64,000 nt of DNA. Origin: Apis mellifera. Its lineage: Eukaryota; Arthropoda; Insecta; Hymenoptera; Apidae. Where the stretch lies: contig NC_037641.1 of NCBI RefSeq assembly GCF_003254395.2, forward strand, positions 8,170,001 to 8,234,000, in the 5' to 3' direction. Below are positions 52,127-64,000 of this stretch, in pieces; position 1 is the stretch's first letter, and each line of letters begins with the position of its first letter. The notes below the pieces were generated by a model, which saw only the letters and a program-made list of their open reading frames with translations, was not told the DNA's origin and searched no databases. The translations under genes and the position numbers were made by a program.

Positions 52127-52842
52127 GAAGAGGAGGAGAGAGAAACGAAACGAAAGGAAAAAACGAGAGAAACGAAAGAGGAGCATCGTGTCGTGTAAAT
52201 ACGTTGGTCCGAGTACACATGCGAGCCGTCCTCGAGGGTCAACCGAGGTCGAACGAAGAAACGAAGAGAGAGAGAGAGAGATAGTTGGTCCAGGATGGGA
52301 GAAGCGCGGTGTGTTCTCAGGAAAACGGATCACGGGGGTATCGATGGTGTTCGATTGATGGCGGAGCGCTCCTCGAGTTGTGGCCTCGAAGAAGAGGGAA
52401 GAGTGGATATCTCGGCCGAGGGAGGGACGGAGAAGGGGATATAAAGAGGGGGGGAGGGAGGAGGTTAAGGAGAGACGGCCGTGAAACCACTTAATCGGGG
52501 ATTTCGCATCGCGTCCCTCGATCCGCCGGAGATATCGGATCGGCAGCGGGAGGTTACGACAGGTCATGGCGACAGCGCGCTCCACCGATTCCCTCCCACG
52601 TGTCGGGGGGAAGAGATGGGAAAAATCGTGGCCGCCGCACCGTTAATCGCGCGCTCCTTGCCCGGTCACGCGTGTACGCGTACGGACGCGCGTGTGGGCG
52701 ATGGAAACGTATGACTGGTGGATATAAGTAATGCCCTTTGTTCCCACCGCGATAACGTACCTCGGCCCTCGCGTAATTCCGTTGTTCGTTAAACGCTGCT
52801 CGAAACCTCGATCCTTTGAAAGAGTATTCGCGCGGTGTGGAG

Positions 52843-52941
52843 GTGGCTCCTCCATTTCGATCTTCCTACCGTTTTATATCATCGTAGGTTCCTCCGTGGC
52901 TCCTCCATTTCGATCTTCCTACCGTTTTATATCATCGTAGG
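52843..52941. repeat. Perfect 53-bp tandem duplication
   Basis: The 46-bp block starting GTGGCTCCTCCATTTCG at 52843 recurs at 52896-52941 without a visible change. The copies are separated by TTCCTCC, so the period is 53 bp. Absence of differences suggests a recent duplication, a length polymorphism or an assembly artefact. Confidence 0.9.
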
Positions 52942-54747
52942 CTGCAAGTTTTCGTACGTGGAAATAGTGGAGGATGGAAGGGCGTGTACTGATTGATGGA
53001 TGATCGAAGAATAATTTGGATTATTGAGCAAATGAATCAATTATTCGAGTTTTAAGTTAACTTTATTTGGTAGTGAAATCGAATTTTTATTATCTTATAT
53101 TCGTTATTATATACGAAAATATGATTTACAGGAGAAAGGAGAATGAACGAATTGGCGATTTATAAACGATACCTTCCATTCCACGAAACTTGTAATATTT
53201 GCGATGCGTTAAATGACGCGCTCCAGGTACTGTTTACATAATAAATTCTGTTCGAGCCGGAAGCCATGCGTGAAGACGATACCGCGGAAGCAATTTCGTA
53301 GCGGAATGACAAACCGTTCGCCATTCTTATGCGATTTCACGCACGTGCGTACACACGCGCGAGAGGACGAATAATGTAATCCCGCGAAGAAAAGGAGGCG
53401 TGGGACGTACTCGATGATTTGATGCATGCCCCGTTGTTCCGCGTTTCCTAGGCATTTCAAGCAATTTGCGCGATGACATGCCTTCTTACCCAATTTCTCC
53501 GCTCTCTGTCCTTTTCATCCTGAAAATTATCCTTCCAATAACCCGTAATTTATAAAATACCGGTTGTTTTAGTTGATTTATTATGTAATAGAAAAAAAAA
53601 TCACCCGAAAAATAATGGAAGGAAACAAGGAAATTGAAAATTTTAATTTCTAGAATCTAGTATTTAGAGAGAAGAATAGAACGATTCCACGTTATAAATG
53701 TAACATTTATTTTCATTTTACATTTTAATCGTTCGTTATTTCTCTCGCATCATATTCGATTCCAACGATCGCAGAAGGGAATTCGAGGAATCTCCTCCGC
53801 TCTCGCATAACCATTTTGCCTTGCGTTAGGCGTTTCAAGCGACAAATCGACGAGGCGATTTCGTTATGCGAGCTCACGCACGTGGCAAAATCCACCGCCG
53901 TCGTAATTCGAAGGAAGAAAGGGACGAGCGTGAGGTGGGCGTGCGTGCGTGCGTGCGTATTCGTGATCAGGATCGAGAACCGAGGTCGCATCGCGAAACG
54001 CAAATTATCGCCGCGGTATTTTTACAATATCGTCTCTTCGATCAAAAATAAGAAGAAGAAACAAGAGAAATTTTAAAAAGGATTTCTCGCTTATCCAATA
54101 TTATTCGATCGAAATTAAACCTCTTGAACGAAATTTCTTTTTCAAAAAATTAATTCATTGGATCGGAGGGAGCGAATTGGAATAGAAAATTAAATCGTTT
54201 AAACGAGACGGAGACGCGGGGAAGGAGGAAGCGAGGGCCGACTTCACGACCCGTTCCCCTCGTCGTTAATCTCGCGAAGAAGATCGCGTCAGTTCGGGAG
54301 GATAGGGGGAGGGGTGGTGGGCCATTCGAAAAGCTTCTCCGCCGCGTCCCTTTGTTTACTCGCGTATGAATTACGACGCGATGCATAAATCAGCGAATAA
54401 TACCTGACAAATCCACCGGCGATAAATAATGGAACGGCCGCGGCAAGTAAGCTACCGTGGTCAACGTGAACTCTGTCAGTCCGCGTCGGTTAATATCCCT
54501 GTCCCTACCCTTCAACCGCTTACGTTTACGCGCCATTCGACCACCGATTTACAACTCGCCTCCCCATCCTCCCCCTCCCCCTCCTCCTCGCGCAGAGAAA
54601 TTGGACGTCGCGTCGACAGATTCCTGGTTTATCCTCGCCTTCCCTGGTCGCGCGAGGGAAAAGACGGATAGTTAGCCGGGCCTTGGACCGATCTCGCAAA
54701 AGGGATTCAAAGGTCTGGAACGGTGAGCAAGAAGGAGGAGGAGGAGA

Positions 54748-54780
54748 AAGAAGAAGAAGAAGAAGAAGAAGAAGAAGAAG
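54748..54780. repeat. GAA trinucleotide microsatellite
   Basis: Eleven AGA/GAA units within a longer purine tract (about 54730-54900). Confidence 0.95.
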
Positions 54781-56239
54781 CCTGACGAGGTTAAGAGAAG
54801 AGGTGGAGAGGCAACGAAGGAAGAGGTTGCCTTGGAAGAGGAGGAAGACGAGGAGAGACGAAGAGGGAGTGGAAGAAGAAGCGGTAGAAGACGAGGGTAT
54901 TGTTAGGAAGGCGGGCGAAGGGCGGTTGGGTTCTGTCACGTTTCGCATTGCACGCACCAGAACTTTCTGCGGAGGTTGGCGGAGGATCCGCTCGTTCGAC
55001 TCCCTCGCGAACTGATCACAAGCGCGATCTCGCCGTCCCTGGACGCCACGGAAGATCACGACTTCGACGTGATCCGTCGTGACGACTATATCCCCTCTCC
55101 CCGTCCGCCGATATTATTATTATATCCTTGCCGAGCCACGTACAGAACCGGGCATTCCTCCGTATCGTATCTGATGCCCGCTCTTCTTTCTCCCTCCCCT
55201 CTTCTTCTTCTTCTTTCTTTTTTTTATTATCATTATTTCTTTTTATTTATTTATCTCCTCCGCTCTTTTTCCTCTCCCTTCCCTCGTTTCGTTCTTTTTT
55301 TCTTTTCTCTTTTCCTTTCCCCCTCTGCCCCCTTTCATCATTTCGACCGAGCGAACGGTTCGTTCCGACGGAGAAAAGCGGTCCCTTGGCTACGGGGATC
55401 GAGATCCGATTGCGGATGATTTACGCGCCGCGGCAACTGGACGTGCTCTCGCGTCAACGTCCGTCCGATTCTCTTCGTTCGACAACCGTTGAAACCCAGG
55501 CCGAACCGTAAATTCCATCTAGGAACTGCGGGGAATAGAAGGATATCTCGATGGGAGGTCGAAATAATTGAAAAATATCGACGTCGTTTTTTCCTTTCCT
55601 TTTTTTTTTTCTCTCTCTTTTTTTTACTCGCGATCAATTTCCCCCCTCTGATATTTATTTTAAAATTCACGGACATAACGTCTTAATTTGTTCAACTTTG
55701 TATACATATACATATCTTGTTGTAAGAAACAACGTTTTTCCAACATATTTAAACTTGGTCATTCCTCGTCTCTTTCGCGAACTCCCACACTGCCTTGTTG
55801 CAACACGGAAACACGCAGTCATCGTTCTCGCATGACTAGTCTCGCATAACCATCCCGACGAAAGGTCAATCGAGAGACGATCGAGAGAGAGAGAGTATCG
55901 AAGACAATTTGTCCACCGTGGAGCGTATCGCGCTCGCATCCCGGGCACGCGTGAGGAGCAGGGGAGCGAGAAAGGGGTGGAGCGAGGTTTACACCCATAA
56001 TTCAACCTCCTCTCTCTGTTATTCAGCCTCGATCGGGTTGTTATTAAGAGGACACCAATAACGTTACCGATACAGCTTTATTACCACACTCGCTTAATGG
56101 GCCCCCGTAAGTCCAACTATCGATTTATACAGCTGATTTATGGGGATTCAGTCATTTGCAAGCGAACCACGAACCGCCTTACGTGCGTTCCATGTGCACG
56201 GCCAACTTCTCCAACGAGTGGAATCGTTCTTCTTCCCCT

Positions 56240-56266
<27 letters not shown>
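56240..56266. repeat. TC dinucleotide microsatellite
   Basis: About thirteen TC units. Confidence 0.9.
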
Positions 56267-56270
<4 letters not shown>

Positions 56271-58226
56271 GTGGCCCCTCGTAAAGGGTTAATCAAGGTC
56301 AGCCGTTGCGCGCGTTTAAGGTCGAGCGTGGCGGATGAAGACGTGACGCGAAACGATCATTTCGATCCACGCTGATAATGCGCGCGTTCCACCATTATGC
56401 AGGCATAGATCAACGAGCTGTCCGAGATGAGGGTTGCGTTTATCGGCCTTTCTCGCCTTCCTCTCCGTTTCTTAGAATCTTAGAAATATCGATCTCTCGA
56501 TTCTTAATCCTCGATCGAATCGCGGCCAATTTTGGTGGAAAATTATTCGGTTGAAAATCGAGCGACCAATTTTAAGTTTTCCACCCCTCGACCGTCCCTT
56601 TGAAACGCTCCTCGTCGTATCCTCCAAAATTCCAATTCCAATTTCTACGACTCTTTCTACGACCAGCTATACGAACCGACCCGCGGAGTAGAATTGCCGC
56701 ATATATCGCATTCATCGATCCGTGTTTCACACGATCCCCGTACACGTTTCCTCGTAGAAACCGGCGCGGGAATCGATCCGGAAAGTTGAGATTCGTCGAA
56801 TTCCAGGCCCGCGATCGCCCCGCCACGATAATTCCGCCACCACTCGGCTACCCACGCCAATGGATACGCCGAGATCGTGAGTCAGCCGTGGCTAAAGGCG
56901 AGCACTTATGCACGTATATACGCGCGAGGCCGCGAATCTTCGCTCGATTTTAAATTACCCACCAAGTTTTCTTTCCTCCCCTTTCTTTTCTTCTTTTTCT
57001 TCCCCTTCTGCTTTTTCTCCTTTCCTTCCTTTTCTTATTTACTTTCTTTCTCTCTCTCTCTCTTACTCTTCGATACTCGCGCTATTGCACGGATAAGCTA
57101 TTCGTGATCGCGTTCTCTCCGCCTCTGGCTCGCGATGGCAATTCATTTAATCTGCCGCCCCATTCTGCACGCTCTCACACTCGGCCCCTCTCATGCTCGT
57201 CTTTACACGACGATATTTAAGCGGGTATTTACCGATCGGCAACAAGCGAGCCGATAATATCGATGGGACGATATTATAAATTCCTTATCGGGCCGGCTAC
57301 GATGGTACCGGCAACGATGTACGATATCTAATGGCGCTTTTTCCCTCGCCGCAAATTAAATTTTCGAATCGATCGGGCCGCGCGCAGTTCGAACCGCGCA
57401 CCGAATTTCTCTCCTCGCGCTTCCGTTTCTTGCACCGTTATAACCCGCGTTTCTCTCTCTCTCTATCTCTCTCCATTCGTGCTCCTGTGTGTATTTATGG
57501 ACCGTTCCACTGTCGTTGGGAAAGTACACTCACTCGCCGACTTCCTGAAACTGGAGATTAAATTGTTTTTGCCGTAGTTCTTTCTGCGATCGAGCGGTTT
57601 TTTTCTTTTCGCGCGGATAATTGGATGGATAGGTTGTTTGGGATATTTGTTTAGGATAGTTAAAGGATATCGTGTGAATTGGTATTTTCGTGATTTTCGA
57701 ACGGGGTTTAAGTTACGCTAAGTAAAGAAAATTCTTCTCCATCTCCATTTTAAGGGGTGAGAAATTTTCGAATGTAGAAAATTGCGAAAAACTTTGAGAG
57801 AAATTATACGATACGAATTTTCGTAGTTAAAAAAATTAACGATTCTGAGAAACGGAGGTTTATTTCTTTTCGATTTTTGTTTCGCAGCTTGCAAACTTTT
57901 TTTCTTTTTGCAATTTTTACGTCGATATAACACCGTCAGAATTAACATAATATAATTCGCGACACGTGTATACGTATAGAATTTAAGCGTGTACGCGGTT
58001 AATGTGCTTTGACAAATTGCATTAATATAAATGTAATGAGCGTGAGTTAATTATTCTATAATTAGAATTGAAGTTGCGTTCGAGTTTCCGTTTATTCTAT
58101 AATATAACATTATCCGGTCCGCGAATGTACGAATGTTTCAAAACGAGAAAAGTGTTTAAACACAGTGGTTCGTGTTTCAGCGGCAATTTCACTGCGCGTT
58201 TTAATAATAATTAACGCGAATACAAT

Positions 58227-58227
<1 letters not shown>

Positions 58228-58272
<45 letters not shown>
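58228..58272. repeat. AAT trinucleotide microsatellite
   Basis: About fifteen perfect TAA/AAT units, the longest trinucleotide array in the window. Confidence 0.95.
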
Positions 58273-58275
<3 letters not shown>

Positions 58276-58827
58276 CAGTTCGATGTCACGATTAATCAAT
58301 TAATTCTGTAACGTTAACATAAAATTTAGAAAATCTATCGATGATCTTTAACGAACATATGAACACGCAAAAATTGATCAAATTATAAATTATAAATTAT
58401 TGTTGTAACAGGTTGAATTCGATGGGAAAAACTCTTTCCTTCCTTTATTCCGCGCGCGTATCTTAAGCAAATTGCGAAAATTTTTTTTTATCCGATCGTA
58501 AAATATCGCGGAATGAAAATTTGGCCAATTTGATATGCTTGGTTATCCCCTTCGCTTAAATTCCGTTTCCAGAGACCGATAGAAACGATCAATCCGCTAC
58601 CGGCAAGTGGTTCTTGCTAACGATGACCACGAGGTAACAATTTCTTCGCGAATGTAACAAAATTGCACGTTGCCTGCCTCGTATGTATGCTGGCTTACAT
58701 GCGCGAGTACAATCGCGTACGAGTTGTATCACGTGTTCTCCAAGATTCTCTCACACGATTTTTCCTTCTTTTTATTATCATCCTCCTCTTAACCGAAGCC
58801 TTAACCATTGTGTTTGTATAATGAGAA

Positions 58828-59142
58828 ATTTTCTTTTTTTCTTCCTTTTTTTTCTTTTTTTCTTTTTTTTTTTTCTTTTTTTTTTCCTTCTCTTTTTTTG
58901 ATACATGCCATTTCGCATTATATCGCTTAAACGCTTCTTTTGTACGTTTAATATTTTTTTTTTTTTTTTTTTTTTTTTTATTCTTTCTCAGCCTTTTGTG
59001 ATTTTTACGATTACGTACTTTCAGTTACGATTTTCCTTTGCAAGCAGACAATAAGACGTGAATACGATAATTATAATTTTTTTGTTTTTTTTCTTTTTTT
59101 CCTTTTTTTCCTTTTTTTTCTTTTTTTTTCTCTCTCTCTTTT
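58828..59142. repeat. Poly-T and pyrimidine tracts
   Basis: Three blocks (58828-58900, 58951-58979 and 59076-59142) are almost pure T with scattered C. The middle one is an uninterrupted T run of about 29. No promoter or gene end was recognised beside them. Confidence 0.85.
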
Positions 59143-62100
59143 TGGTATTAATTCGGCAAGAATTTTTTCAAGAGAGCCTTCTTCGCTTCATTCAGCGATT
59201 CAATACCGCGGCTTCTGGAGAAAATTTATAACTAATATAACTAAAATTTGTATAGGAAATTTCTGTAATTCTTCTCTTTCTTCTTCTCTAGGAAATGATG
59301 CAACGTTCGTGGAATCGAATAGAAAGTCCAGTAGCTGCGATACGATGATCCGAAGACGTCGATGAGAAATTAACATTACTGCAACGTGACGCATCGTGCA
59401 TACCTAATAAACAGATTCGTGTAATGAAAATCTTTATGAGAGTTGTGAAGTAATCAGTCAACCGTGCAATCTCTTCTGTATCTCTTCTGTATCCCTTCGC
59501 CTCCGTACGCCTCTCGTCTCCTCTCTATTTTCGTTCCCATCCTTTATCTCGTACCTACTCGTTCTTCTATCTCCATCTTCTTTCTCTTCCCTCTCTTTTC
59601 CTTTCTTTCCGACGAAAAGTAAAAAGTCGCAATTTCTTTCCCATTCATCGATCTTACCTTCGACTTACACCATCGAAAGATGTATAAATTACGTTCAAAT
59701 TTGATGCAATCTTTTCTAATCGTATTAAAATCTCTCTCTCTCTCTCTTTCTCTCTTTAAATAGCTTCTCTCTAAATGGCTAAAAACATCCACGTTTTTAA
59801 AGATCCATTTTCGAAAATATCGTAAATACAATCCTTCAGCTTTCGATAATACGCATTATCGGTGTTAATTATCGCTCCGTCGCGCGCGCATTCAGCGTAT
59901 TCCTCCACGATTTATATTCGCGCCACGCGCGTCAATTCAAAGCGGAACTCTGGGAAAATTGAAAATCTCTTCTGTTTTTATCCCCGCCCCCGATCAATTA
60001 TCGCGCCCGAACATCTTTTCATCCGGCCGATCGAACGACTCGCACCGATATTTCGCGAATTTTTATTTTTACCTCTCTTCGCCTATAAAGCGCCCAACTC
60101 CCTCTCCGTATTATATCCGAATCCGAATTTCTCCAATTTAACAACCGTTTGCTTTATCGCTTCTGTCTACATCCAACTATTTTTCTTATTTTATACCGTC
60201 GAATAATTAATCGAGATACATTAACGCTCGAGTTCGACGTCTCACTTATTCCACTTACGGTCAGAAAAATACATATAGAGCTTCTTCAAAATTCAAACAT
60301 TCGATCAATTGATACATCATTTAATTCAATTCATTCCCGATTATGGCAGAGAAATACCTCCTCTCTCCTTCTCCCTTTCCCTTTCCTTGAATAAAAAGAT
60401 CCGGGAAGAAAAGCGGAGGCATCGTTTCGGAAGGAAGAGGAGGGAGCCGTAAATAAAGTAGCCGCGGTTAATTCAACGTGCGATAAGTCTCCTCTCCCCC
60501 CGCCAGATATAGATACGGGGACAATTTACGGTTTTGAATTACGCCTCGGCCTTACGCCTCGGACGCGAGAGAGGAGAGAGGGGGTCCTAAGAGGAGGCCG
60601 ACACCCACGTATATAAATAGTGGACGGGAGCGTGTGGTCCTTTCGAGCGAGCAGAAACCGTTGACCTATGACACGCACGCTATAAACAATCCTCTGAAGC
60701 AGTAAATGGATATGTGCTGTTATACGGCGTCGAGTTGAAAACTGAGCTCTGCCTCCTACCTCGACCGGGCCACGATCCCCCCTCCTCTCTCTCTCTCTGT
60801 CTCCCTCCCTCTCTCCCTCCGTCTCTCGAACCGGGTGGCTAGGGTCGGTCCCTTGCGAAACGGTTATTGGATGCACGCCATGCTCCCGTGCCAACCCCGG
60901 GGCTGTTGGTAAATATTTTTTGTCCTGACGAATAGATTTTCTGCGACAGCACGCGGGTAGACGCGACCGACCGCGAGCCTACACACGGAAATTCATTCCG
61001 GCCACTCGTCGAGCCTCCTCCTGCGGGACCTCTGATAAATCTTCCTCCTCCTCCTCCTCTCTTCAATCGCCTCCCCCGCGACGCTTAATTAACTCTGATC
61101 GCCGCTCGTTTCGCCCCGCTTGTTTCTTTTTTTTCTTCTTCATTGGGAATGGAGAGGGGAGGGGGTGGATCGTCGAAGGAATTTTTTGGAACGGAGCGGG
61201 TTAGCTAGGTGTACGTAGGTGTGTATATGTATGTGTGTGTATATCGGTTTTTCCCGATTTTTCTTTTCAATTCTTTCGTCGAATTATCTCGTTGAAAATG
61301 AAATTCGCGAAGAATTAAATCGTGTTACGATGATAGAATGGAACGTTAAATTGGTTGATGTTCTTTTTTGGTTCTTGTACTTCGCGAAGGAAATTTTTTT
61401 AAAGGGATACAAGTTTGGGAAATTGAATTGTGCGTGAAATGGAGATTATCGGATGTAATTGTTTGAAATTTAATAGTGTGTAATTAATAATTTAGTTAGG
61501 AAATGTGTTTAATATTAGAAAAAGGATTCTTTCATCGAGAAAATTGTGAAATCGTATTAAAATCTGTGAACCGTTGTGTGAAAAAGTAATAATGGATTAG
61601 ATTTAACAAACGCGTGCTTACATTTATTTATAATCATTGTAATCCCCTTACTTTTACAACGTACTTTTTACACTCGAAGGAGAAAATTTTTTTAAGAAAA
61701 TTGTTAGTTAGTATCTAATCTACAAGAAGTACAGGTCGTAAACTGTAAAGTAATAGCAGTCCAGATTTAATATGTACTTATACTTACTTATTTGATGTGA
61801 TATATTAAAAAATAAAGGATTAGATGTTAATGATAAATTTCCACATTGTATCCGAATCACGTAATTTTTTACAGCGATCTCAAATTATTTTTTTTTTTTT
61901 TGCGCGGCTCTTCCGTTTGAACTTTGTTAGAAGCAGAAGACAATAGCGGCGAATAGTTTATTTTATTGGGCACAGACCAGGATGAGAAACTTGGAGATAA
62001 AGTTCATTCTAATAACAAACGAATTTTAGTAACAGTTGTAAGCATTAAAGTGCGAGAAGACCAAACGGGTTCGAAAGTTAAATTGAGTCGATAACTTCGT

Positions 62101-64000
62101 AATGCGATCCAGATGTTAATGGGGCAAAACTTCGTCTAAAATACACTTTTTGAAAGCATAAGTGAATTACAATCTATGCGTAAATGTTAAACTTCGAAAT
62201 GGAAAGTGAATAAAGGAGTGAAGGGGAGGGGAAGAGAGGCAGATTCGAAAGAAATAATTATTTCATCGTTCTACGATACAAAGAAAACGATTCTCTCTTG
62301 TTATTTGTAATTTTTCTCCCCCTCGCTCGGAACAAAATTCTTTTTTAAAATTTTAAATTCGATAGACTGGCTATAGGCTTTCAACTAAACTATCGTTCGT
62401 TAATTTCGCCGATGCAAAAAGAAAACTGTGAAATGACCGCAGGTTTTAGATTCAATTACTAAAAGTATGGCTTTTAATCTCACCCTCGTTCGAACCCTCT
62501 CTGTAATGCACGTGACATTAGATTTCGTTCAATGCATTAAGTGTGCGATGAAATTAAAAGTGATTTTAACAGGAAATTGCTTAAATATCGTTTCCTGTAA
62601 TATTATTATAATGAATATCGTATTCTTCTCAATCAGACGGGTTCAAAGAGCCGCCTACTTTGAACGAGTTTCCTCCAGTCCCGTTTTTATCTCTCGCGGT
62701 CTCTTTATGCACGCTTAAAGTATCTTTTATGTGTTGAATCTAAAGAGCAGCAAAGAGTTTTATTGTACCTGTCGTTATATCAATATTATAACGAAACAAA
62801 TTAAATATTAATAATTTGTTATAAATTCTATCATTTATCGATACGAAACGAGACAGGATATTCAATACCATTTTCGGGATATTTCGTAAAATAATTTTTC
62901 AACCCCCACTTTGAAGACAATTATTTTCAATTCGATCACTTTCCTTGTATTACAATTTCTACAATTTTCTACGATATCGAGTATACAGTTTAATAAACAT
63001 TCGGAAATTTCACCAGAATTTCGCGATTCCATTCCTATATTCCTATTTTCAAATTTCCCCAAACATTTTCCTCAATAATAAACTGAAATCTAACCTCCAA
63101 AAAATCATCCTTCGTAAATCCTCGCCACTCCAGCATCCGTTATCAAGATCAACCTTTTCAGAACCGACGACGTCCCGATCGAGCGCTCGCGAGAAGCTTC
63201 GAACCTTTCGCGAAACGTAAGAGGAAAGGATAAAGACGAAGGATTGGTGCCACGCTGGTCCAGATAAAAGGTCCTCGGGTGGAGGGAGGGGGGTTGCTTA
63301 ACAGAAGCGTGTTACAAGCGGTGGATCTTCCGTAAGCTGTAAGATGATACCTCTGGTTGATGAGGCCGTGGCAAAGGAACGTGGTAGGGGTTAGAAGGCG
63401 GGATGGAAAGAGGGAGGGAGGGCGTCGTGCACCGCGAAACTTTTGTTATTAAGAGCGGGCCCGGTGGTGGATAGGAGAAACGACTGCGATCGCGTGTATT
63501 AGGAAACGAAGCCACGGGGTTCGCCGTAACTCACTCTCTTCGCCGCGTTATATAGCGAGTTAACTAAGCAGTTCGCGTTTCAGAAACGTGAAACGATAAC
63601 GCACGCATAATGCAAACCGCGCGGCGCGCAACGCCGGAAACGGAATGCCGTAAAATAGTATCTTCGACCGCGAACGCGATAAATTTCCCGCTTTCGAGCT
63701 TAAATTACCCGCCGCTCGCTCGCTACGAGCCGAAGATATCCGCGTTTCGGCTCGATACCGGTGCCCCTCGCGAGCGCCAGATATCCGTGGTTATTAAACG
63801 GTCTGCACAGACCTTTATCTTGCGTGGATGCGCGCGCAACGCGTGCCAACGAGCTCGCGTTTAGCCGCTTCGAGGTTATTTGTTCGATCAGTTTCGAGAA
63901 ATGGTAATTAATTGTATCTTTTGCGAATTTTTACCATCGAAATAATAAAATTGTCGTTTTAATCTAGGATCTCTGTTTCGTCTTTGCAATAGTATAATGG

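Larger units (their letters stand above)
41011..52842. other. No gene recognised
   Basis: Microsatellites and purine/pyrimidine tracts dominate, especially 45400-47480. A TATAAAG sequence (41579-41585) followed directly by an ideal donor (CAG/GTAAGT at 41593) is too tightly spaced to be a normal first exon. No domain-bearing open frame was seen on either strand. Confidence 0.5.
52942..64000. other. No gene recognised
   Basis: GC-rich blocks (54200-55120, 55350-55510, 60420-61100, 63200-63870) stand in AT-rich DNA. From about 61440 to 63200 the sequence is uniformly AT-rich and featureless. The window ends without a recognisable gene edge. Confidence 0.5.

Noticed and set aside
51947..52585. 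212-codon minus-strand open frame
   Set aside because: Its middle is the CGA microsatellite read as valine and serine runs. Overlapping frames on both strands are equally open.

Overview
The window looks like nuclear DNA of an insect, most likely a bee or close hymenopteran. This rests on strongly uneven base composition (AT-rich stretches alternating with GC- and CpG-rich ones), abundant CT/GA, TA, CA and trinucleotide microsatellites, insect-style short introns, and almost no recognisable transposon sequence. The species call is an inference; no species-diagnostic gene is present.

The window is close to a gene desert. Only one protein gene is well supported: a plus-strand gene at 34807-36032. 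It encodes a secreted protein with six leucine-rich repeats (LRRs), a cysteine-bearing LRR C-terminal cap and a C-terminal heptad coiled coil. It has a TATA box just upstream and an AATAAA just downstream. The outer exons are clear, but the join between them is not settled: two splice solutions fit the frame, one of them using a 5-nt microexon.

About 650 bp upstream of that promoter lies a short relic of a piggyBac-type transposon (33600-34150), bounded by TTAA sites and carrying only the C-terminal zinc-finger part of a transposase, with a frameshift. About 3.5 kb upstream lies a 55-bp imperfect palindrome whose centre is a perfect kB-type sequence. Downstream, 40201-41010 can be read as a weak two-exon candidate for a small secreted peptide.

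The rest (1-33.6 kb and 36.1-64 kb) holds microsatellites, homopurine/homopyrimidine tracts, a few hairpins and palindromes, one perfect 53-bp tandem duplication and one diverged local duplication. Many open frames of 60-250 codons occur on both strands. They come mostly from low-complexity tracts, overlap each other and show no recognised domain, so they are not annotated. Unrecognised exons, long non-coding RNAs or distant enhancers may still be present.
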